The notes under the pieces are model-generated. The model searched no databases and was not told where the DNA came from. It saw nothing but the letters and a program-made list of their open reading frames with translations. DNA of 8,933 nucleotides, from contig JAISDQ010000143.1 in NCBI GenBank assembly GCA_031264605.1, forward strand, positions 1 to 8,933, in the 5' to 3' direction. Numbering within the stretch: position 1 is the first letter of the stretch; each line of letters begins with the position of its first letter. The position numbers and the translations under genes are program-made. Source of the stretch: Synergistaceae bacterium (GTDB lineage: Bacteria > Synergistota > Synergistia > Synergistales > Synergistaceae). Below are positions 6,524 to 8,933 of this stretch, in pieces.

Positions 6524-6636
6524 ATTTCCAGGCCAGAAACAGTTTGCGGCGCTTTATGGCGCTCGATGAGGCCGTTTTATAGGTGTTCGTTACTTGACGT
6601 TCCTTTATGAAACGACTGTGAATAGGAGGAAAGAGC

Positions 6637-7374
6637 ATGACAAAACTGTCCTTGAGGAGGGCGCGGTTCCGAAAAGGAAAGGGATTTTCCCTCGTGGTGG
6701 TGCTGATTATATGTTTGATAGGCCTCGGTATAGTGGGCGCCGCGATGCAGTTCACCGCCGCGGCGGGCGGGAGCGGGAGGGTGGCTTCCTCTTTGACGGC
6801 GAAGTACAACATCCTGCAGGACGCGGTGGAGGAGGGCAGGGCGCTGTTGAAGGAGAGTATGGATCATGACGGCGAGCCCCACAGGTATTTCCATAAGCGT
6901 GGTATCGCGGTGGATACGTCCATAACCGAATCGAGCATATTGCTGCTGACCGATTCGCCTACGGGCTATCCGGGCGTGGATTTTCCTCTCGGAAACGCGA
7001 TAACGAGAGATATTAACAAGAGGGATCTGGGGCGTTTGGGCGTCTTTGGCGACAGCGGCCTGATCACCGTGCGGATATACGATATGCAGTACGACCCCAA
7101 ATTGGTTCCGTCGGTGGGAACCGGCCCGAATCAGATCAGCCCGGAAGAGTTGCAGCAGCTCCCCCCGCACATACAACTTTTGGGAGCGGACGATAGCAAA
7201 ACATATATCACGACGGACGGTCCCGATAAAGAACGTAATCCCCTGATGGGGGATGGGTCGGGCTATGCGGGCGTTTACCTCATACGGGCGACGCTCAGCG
7301 TCATGAGCGCGGGCGGTTCTCCGGTCCAGTCATGGAGCGTCGAGACGTCCGTCATCCAGGCCAACATGCAATAA
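6637..7374 (+). CDS. Prepilin-like protein (PilX-style minor pilin candidate)
   Basis: A 245-residue protein with a basic leader of 16 residues (MTKLSLRRARFRKGKG), then FSLVVVLIICLIGLG and a single hydrophobic segment (17-37). K-G followed by F-S-L is the type III prepilin peptidase site, with cleavage expected between G16 and F17. The usual Glu at mature position 5 is replaced by Val (V21); the run of Val/Leu/Ile resembles the PilX N-terminal family more than major pilins. The rest is a soluble domain with an amphipathic helix (about 52-76) and a C-terminal beta segment (YAGVYLIRATLSVMSAGG), with no family I can name. AGGAGG (6624-6629) lies 7 bases before the ATG. A PilY1-like gene two places downstream supports a type IV pilus role at the tip or in assembly. 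Confidence 0.65.
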   Translation: MTKLSLRRARFRKGKGFSLVVVLIICLIGLGIVGAAMQFTAAAGGSGRVASSLTAKYNILQDAVEEGRALLKESMDHDGEPHRYFHKRGIAVDTSITESSILLLTDSPTGYPGVDFPLGNAITRDINKRDLGRLGVFGDSGLITVRIYDMQYDPKLVPSVGTGPNQISPEELQQLPPHIQLLGADDSKTYITTDGPDKERNPLMGDGSGYAGVYLIRATLSVMSAGGSPVQSWSVETSVIQANMQ

Positions 7375-7427
7375 AGTTTAAATATCATATCAAATAAAAA
7401 AACCAGGACACGCGGGAGGTAACAGTC

Positions 7428-7655
7428 ATGACAAACATCGATGAAAAAAAACGGACTCAGGCAAATCGGCTGAAAAATTTTTCCGTGCCGGTCACTTTGA
7501 TACTGGCGCTGGCGGTCATATCCCTGACGGCTTTTTGCTATCCGGCCGCAAGGACGGACGCGTCGCAGCTACGGAACGTACGGAGCGGGGCCTCGTACGC
7601 CGTGAGTACCGTCAGCGCTGATGTCGTCAGCGAAGACGAGCGGGTCGCGCAGTGA
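7428..7655 (+). CDS. Small single-pass membrane protein of unknown function
   Basis: A 75-residue protein that I do not recognise. It has a hydrophilic N-terminus (MTNIDEKKRTQANRLK), one hydrophobic segment (about 18-40, ending near TAFCYPA), and a polar tail rich in Ser, Ala and Val. The junction KNFSVPVTLILALAV loosely mirrors the KGFSLVVVLIICLI of the preceding pilin-like protein, but Asn replaces the Gly required for prepilin processing. A strong ribosome binding site (GGGAGG, 7414-7419) lies 8 bases before the ATG and supports translation. It sits 53 bases after the prepilin-like gene and 96 before the PilY1-like gene, so it probably belongs to the same module. It could be a degenerate pilin, an assembly factor or a signal-anchored peptide. 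Confidence 0.55.
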   Translation: MTNIDEKKRTQANRLKNFSVPVTLILALAVISLTAFCYPAARTDASQLRNVRSGASYAVSTVSADVVSEDERVAQ

Positions 7656-7674
7656 TATGAGCGCCGGTTTATCT

Positions 7675-7701
7675 TCCCGCGCGAGACGGCGCGCGGCGGG
7701 A
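7675..7701 (+). repeat. GC-rich hairpin in the spacer before the PilY1-like gene
   Basis: TCCCGCGCG (7675-7683) can pair with the CGC..GCGGGA side ending at 7701, about nine pairs with one bulged G. No T-run follows on either strand, so it is not a standard terminator. It could affect stability or processing of the message between the two genes. Confidence 0.35.
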
Positions 7702-7751
7702 CGGAAAAATCGCGCCGGATTCGGGAGCCGCGGCGGGAGGGGGAAAACCTC

Positions 7752-8933
7752 ATGATGGGATATAAAGGGAAAATATTCAGGGCGATCGCTTCTTTGCTGG
7801 TTTTTTTATACGTCCTGTCGCCGGCCGCTGAGACGGGCCTCGCCTTTGCTGCTTGGCTCGATCCGCCAATCGGGGCGCCCGGAAAGGACGACGTCGGCGT
7901 GAACGACGAGGACGACGTCAACAGGAGGATACAGAAGGCAAACGTGCTGTTTTTTCTCGACACGAGCCATCCCATGATGTTCGAGCCGAGGGGGAGGCTG
8001 CCTTACGTAGTTTTAGATAGATTTGGCAGTATCGACAGCGGAGCCACCCAGACCGCGTACGGTTATAACGCGGCCGGCGCCGCGGAAATGATGCGATACG
8101 CGACGTTCGGCGTCGGCACGGTACCCCCTGTTGACAGTTTTTTCACCGCGAAACTGCGCAAATGGGTGAATTACGGGCGTGACACGGACGAGCGCAACAA
8201 CCTGGGCGCCACCGGAGGCAGCGCCGACATAAACGCCGCCGAGAACATGTATCGGTACTATTCCCCTTACGGACAGGCGGGGCATAATCTGCAGGCTACG
8301 TTTCGAAATCAGCAGGACGCTTATTCAGGGACGATTGACGATTCCGGTTTGGGCTACGCTTTCAGCGACACCGCCGCTATCAGAAACAACCGGCCGCTGC
8401 CCTATATGCTCGTGTTCAAAAACCCGGCGTACTGGGAAAACGGCATGCCGGGTTTCAACCCAAACAATGCCGCCCACCGGGAGGAACTCGTTCCCAACGA
8501 CAGCAGGCTTTATCAGACCAAACTGGTGATGTGGCGTCTGCTGGCTGACCGAATACTCTTCGAGAATATAAGGTTTGGTATGTCGACAGTTTATACGGTT
8601 GCCTTTACCGCTCAGTCAGCTACCACCGGCAATGTGCCCAACGCCGGAACCGCCCGTAATACCCCGAATAATCATGTGGTGTACAAGGTAGATCCCTGGG
8701 GAGCCAATGCTACTTATCCAAATGGCGCCTACTATATAACCGCCGACGGCGCATCGTCGAGCAATACCGGCCAAACCGAATCCGTTCAGGGAGGGACATG
8801 GGGCATATACGCGACGACCGGCGCGAATTTGAACCGGCAGCGCCGCGCTTTCCTGAGGGTCCCAATCGCCGAGTACGACAAGGTGTGGACCACAAAAGGC
8901 CGCGCGGTCACCATGACGCAGATGGAGCGTTTC
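7752..8933 (+). CDS. Large exported PilY1-like protein with vWA-type N-terminus (3' end outside window)
   Basis: The frame from ATG 7752 is open for 394 codons to the window edge. A signal peptide is clear: Lys/Arg start (MMGYKGKIFR), hydrophobic core (about 11-22) and likely cleavage after AFA (A33). After an acidic spacer (KDDVGVNDEDDVN) comes KANVLFFLDTSHPMMF (62-77), which matches the start of PilY1 proteins, where a beta strand leads into the DxSxS metal site of a von Willebrand A-like domain. Here the motif is D70-T-S72-H-P74, so the last Ser is missing. Later parts are rich in Asn, Tyr, Gly and Thr, with KLVMWRLLADRILFENIRFG (about 257-276) resembling the vWA helix and following strand. 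PilY1 is a tip-located adhesin and retraction regulator. GGAGG (7736-7740) lies 11 bases before the ATG. A second ATG at 7755 is also possible. The C-terminal beta-propeller expected for PilY1 is outside the window, so the family call is moderate. Confidence 0.68.
   Translation, partial: MMGYKGKIFRAIASLLVFLYVLSPAAETGLAFAAWLDPPIGAPGKDDVGVNDEDDVNRRIQKANVLFFLDTSHPMMFEPRGRLPYVVLDRFGSIDSGATQTAYGYNAAGAAEMMRYATFGVGTVPPVDSFFTAKLRKWVNYGRDTDERNNLGATGGSADINAAENMYRYYSPYGQAGHNLQATFRNQQDAYSGTIDDSGLGYAFSDTAAIRNNRPLPYMLVFKNPAYWENGMPGFNPNNAAHREELVPNDSRLYQTKLVMWRLLADRILFENIRFGMSTVYTVAFTAQSATTGNVPNAGTARNTPNNHVVYKVDPWGANATYPNGAYYITADGASSSNTGQTESVQGGTWGIYATTGANLNRQRRAFLRVPIAEYDKVWTTKGRAVTMTQMERF

Larger units (their letters stand above)
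6158..6636 (+). other. Long intergenic region, no credible gene; likely regulatory region for the pilus-like module
   Basis: About 480 bases between the rpsI terminator and the prepilin-like gene. Neither strand has an ORF with plausible composition; reverse-strand frames through it run into the terminator or the pilin gene. The part from about 6220 to 6430 is much richer in A and T than its surroundings, with several TATTAT, TAAAAT and TATAAA-like strings. From about 6432 the composition is mixed and there are potential stems (see separate entries). I did not find the core motifs of c-di-GMP riboswitches, a tRNA or a mobile-element end. Confidence 0.6.

Noticed and set aside
6432..6600. c-di-GMP riboswitch upstream of the pilus-like genes
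   Set aside because: It was considered because such switches often control pili, but the conserved core motifs of classes I and II are absent.
6594..6622. TTGACG as a -35 element close to the prepilin-like gene
   Set aside because: The hexamer 17 bases downstream (TGTGAA) is a poor -10, and the start site would fall on or after the ribosome binding site.
6577..7176. 199-codon reverse frame across the prepilin-like gene
   Set aside because: It is the shadow of a gene with a clear ribosome binding site and prepilin signal.
6325..7410. Repeated string CCAGGACAC (near 6332 and 7402)
   Set aside because: A nine-base match seen twice with no shared flanks is compatible with chance; the copies do not bound a recognisable element.

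Overview
The window reads as an ordinary chromosomal segment of a diderm, GC-rich bacterium. The protein styles (Synergistota-like threonine aldolase, PmbA, AMIN-amidase, GerMN and SecG), the frequent TTG/GTG starts, and a type IV pilus-like module beside a cell-wall/housekeeping cluster point to Synergistota. That assignment is an inference from family resemblance and gene order, not from a database match.

Layout, all genes on the + strand. (1) 1-4837 is a tightly packed train: the 3' end of a low-specificity L-threonine aldolase, a TldE/PmbA-like protein, an exported AMIN-domain N-acetylmuramoyl-L-alanine amidase, a membrane-anchored GerMN-domain protein, and the RdgB/HAM1 purine NTP pyrophosphatase. 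Genes overlap or lie within a few tens of bases, which suggests one transcript with translational coupling. (2) 4875-5101 is secG, perhaps with its own extended -10 promoter inside rdgB. (3) 5117-6157 is a self-contained rplM-rpsI operon: a near-consensus sigma70 promoter, a short leader containing a GC-rich hairpin followed by five Ts (possible attenuator), the L13 and S9 genes, and a strong intrinsic terminator. (4) 6158-6636 is about 480 bases with no credible gene. It is AT-rich in its middle part, contains a perfect TATAAT, and may carry a long structured leader for the next genes. (5) 6637-8933 is a type IV pilus-like module: a prepilin-like protein with a PilX-style N-terminus, a 75-residue single-membrane-segment protein of unknown function, and the first 394 codons of a large exported protein with a von Willebrand A-like start that resembles PilY1. 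This gene runs off the window.

Blocks 1 to 3 combine cell-wall remodelling, nucleotide-pool sanitation, protein export and translation, and look ancestral. Block 5 is the accessory-looking part and the only place where something less well described might sit. Its pilin lacks the usual Glu5, its vWA metal site appears degenerate, and its middle gene has no recognisable family. I saw no transposase, CRISPR array, tRNA, rRNA or attachment site.
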